A DNA stretch of 6,142 bases, taken from assembly GCA_030621255.1 (NCBI GenBank), contig JAUXHZ010000075.1, positions 1 to 6,142 on the forward strand, written 5' to 3'. This stretch comes from Candidatus Latescibacterota bacterium. Lineage in GTDB: Bacteria > Krumholzibacteriota > Krumholzibacteriia > Krumholzibacteriales > WJIX01. Shown one piece after another: positions 6,018 through 6,142 of the stretch. Each line of letters begins with the position of its first letter. The stretch's first letter is position 1. Position numbers and translations under genes: made by a program. The notes under the pieces were generated by a model. It was not told where the DNA came from, ran no database searches, and saw nothing but the letters and a program-made list of their open reading frames with translations.

Positions 6018-6142
6018 TTGAAAAAAGGTACATATTATTTCAAGTTAGTTTCAGGGGCTATTATTATGGCCGTTATTTTTTCGAAGCTCTTTACTCTCCC
6101 GGCTTGCTGCGCGGAGCTTCGCGCTGACCCGGCCGTGAATTC
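6018..6142 (+). CDS. Secreted or envelope protein of unknown function, N-terminal fragment
   Basis: Only the first 41 codons are in the window; the frame is open to the right edge. Translation begins MKKGTYYFKLVSGAIIMAVI, a classic signal peptide with a two-lysine n-region and a hydrophobic core at about residues 10-30. It is followed by LPACCAELRADPAVN. The most likely signal peptidase I cut is after the Ala of ACCA (around residue 33). LPAC resembles a degenerate lipobox, so a lipoprotein with acylated Cys31 or Cys32 is an alternative. The protein family cannot be told from this fragment. It is transcribed away from the ABC operon and shares the 304-bp intergenic region with it. The segment from about 6091 onward is clearly richer in GC than the intergenic DNA before it. 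Confidence 0.72.
   Translation, partial: MKKGTYYFKLVSGAIIMAVIFSKLFTLPACCAELRADPAVN

Noticed and set aside
5986..6050. Inverted repeat AACTAAC / GTTAGTT enclosing the SD and TTG start
   Set aside because: The 7-bp arms are mostly A-T pairs and separated by 51 nt, so the pairing would be weak; likely chance.
6137..6142. Window ends exactly in GAATTC, suggesting an EcoRI cloning boundary
   Set aside because: Other GAATTC sites occur inside the window (for example 797-802 and 5702-5707), so a complete-digest fragment end is unlikely; it may be coincidence.
1..6142. Mobile elements, CRISPR arrays, tRNA or rRNA genes
   Set aside because: No transposase or integrase coding, no regularly spaced repeats, and no recognisable tRNA or rRNA sequence were seen on either strand.

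Overview
The window is about 6.1 kb of moderately AT-rich bacterial DNA. It carries one complete four-gene operon on the minus strand and a partial gene at each edge. Strong Shine-Dalgarno sequences precede every complete gene, and the operon has a near-consensus sigma-70 promoter (TTGACA, 17 bp, TATTAT). This argues against Bacteroidota, which generally lack strong SD sites and use a different promoter consensus, even though the operon resembles the GldA-GldF-GldG set known from gliding Bacteroidota. The same gene set occurs widely in other Gram-negative-type lineages such as deltaproteobacterial groups, spirochaetes and various candidate phyla. I cannot name the organism from this sequence.

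Layout: bases 2-838 (+) hold the 3' part of a MscS-family mechanosensitive channel gene, whose start lies left of the window. It converges with the operon at 839-848, where a small hairpin overlaps both stop codons. The operon reads right to left: ABC ATPase (4778-5713), ABC-2 type permease (4027-4740), GldG-like membrane-anchored auxiliary protein (1817-4015) and DUF4340 protein (849-1796). The gaps are 37, 11 and 20 nt, so the four are almost certainly co-transcribed. A 304-bp, AT-rich divergent intergenic region (5714-6017) holds the operon promoter, a 17-bp palindrome over the predicted start site, and repeated 8-mers that may be regulator sites. From 6018 (+), a TTG-started gene with a strong SD and a signal peptide runs off the right edge.

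Working model: the ATPase and six-helix permease form an ABC-2 type transporter core. The GldG-like protein, with a large extracytoplasmic region between two terminal membrane helices, and the DUF4340 protein, with one N-terminal anchor, act at the outer face of the inner membrane. The substrate and function outside gliding bacteria are not established. I see no transposon, CRISPR array, tRNA, rRNA or recognisable riboswitch. The window is mostly orderly; the unexplained parts are the function of the four-gene system and the structured operon promoter.
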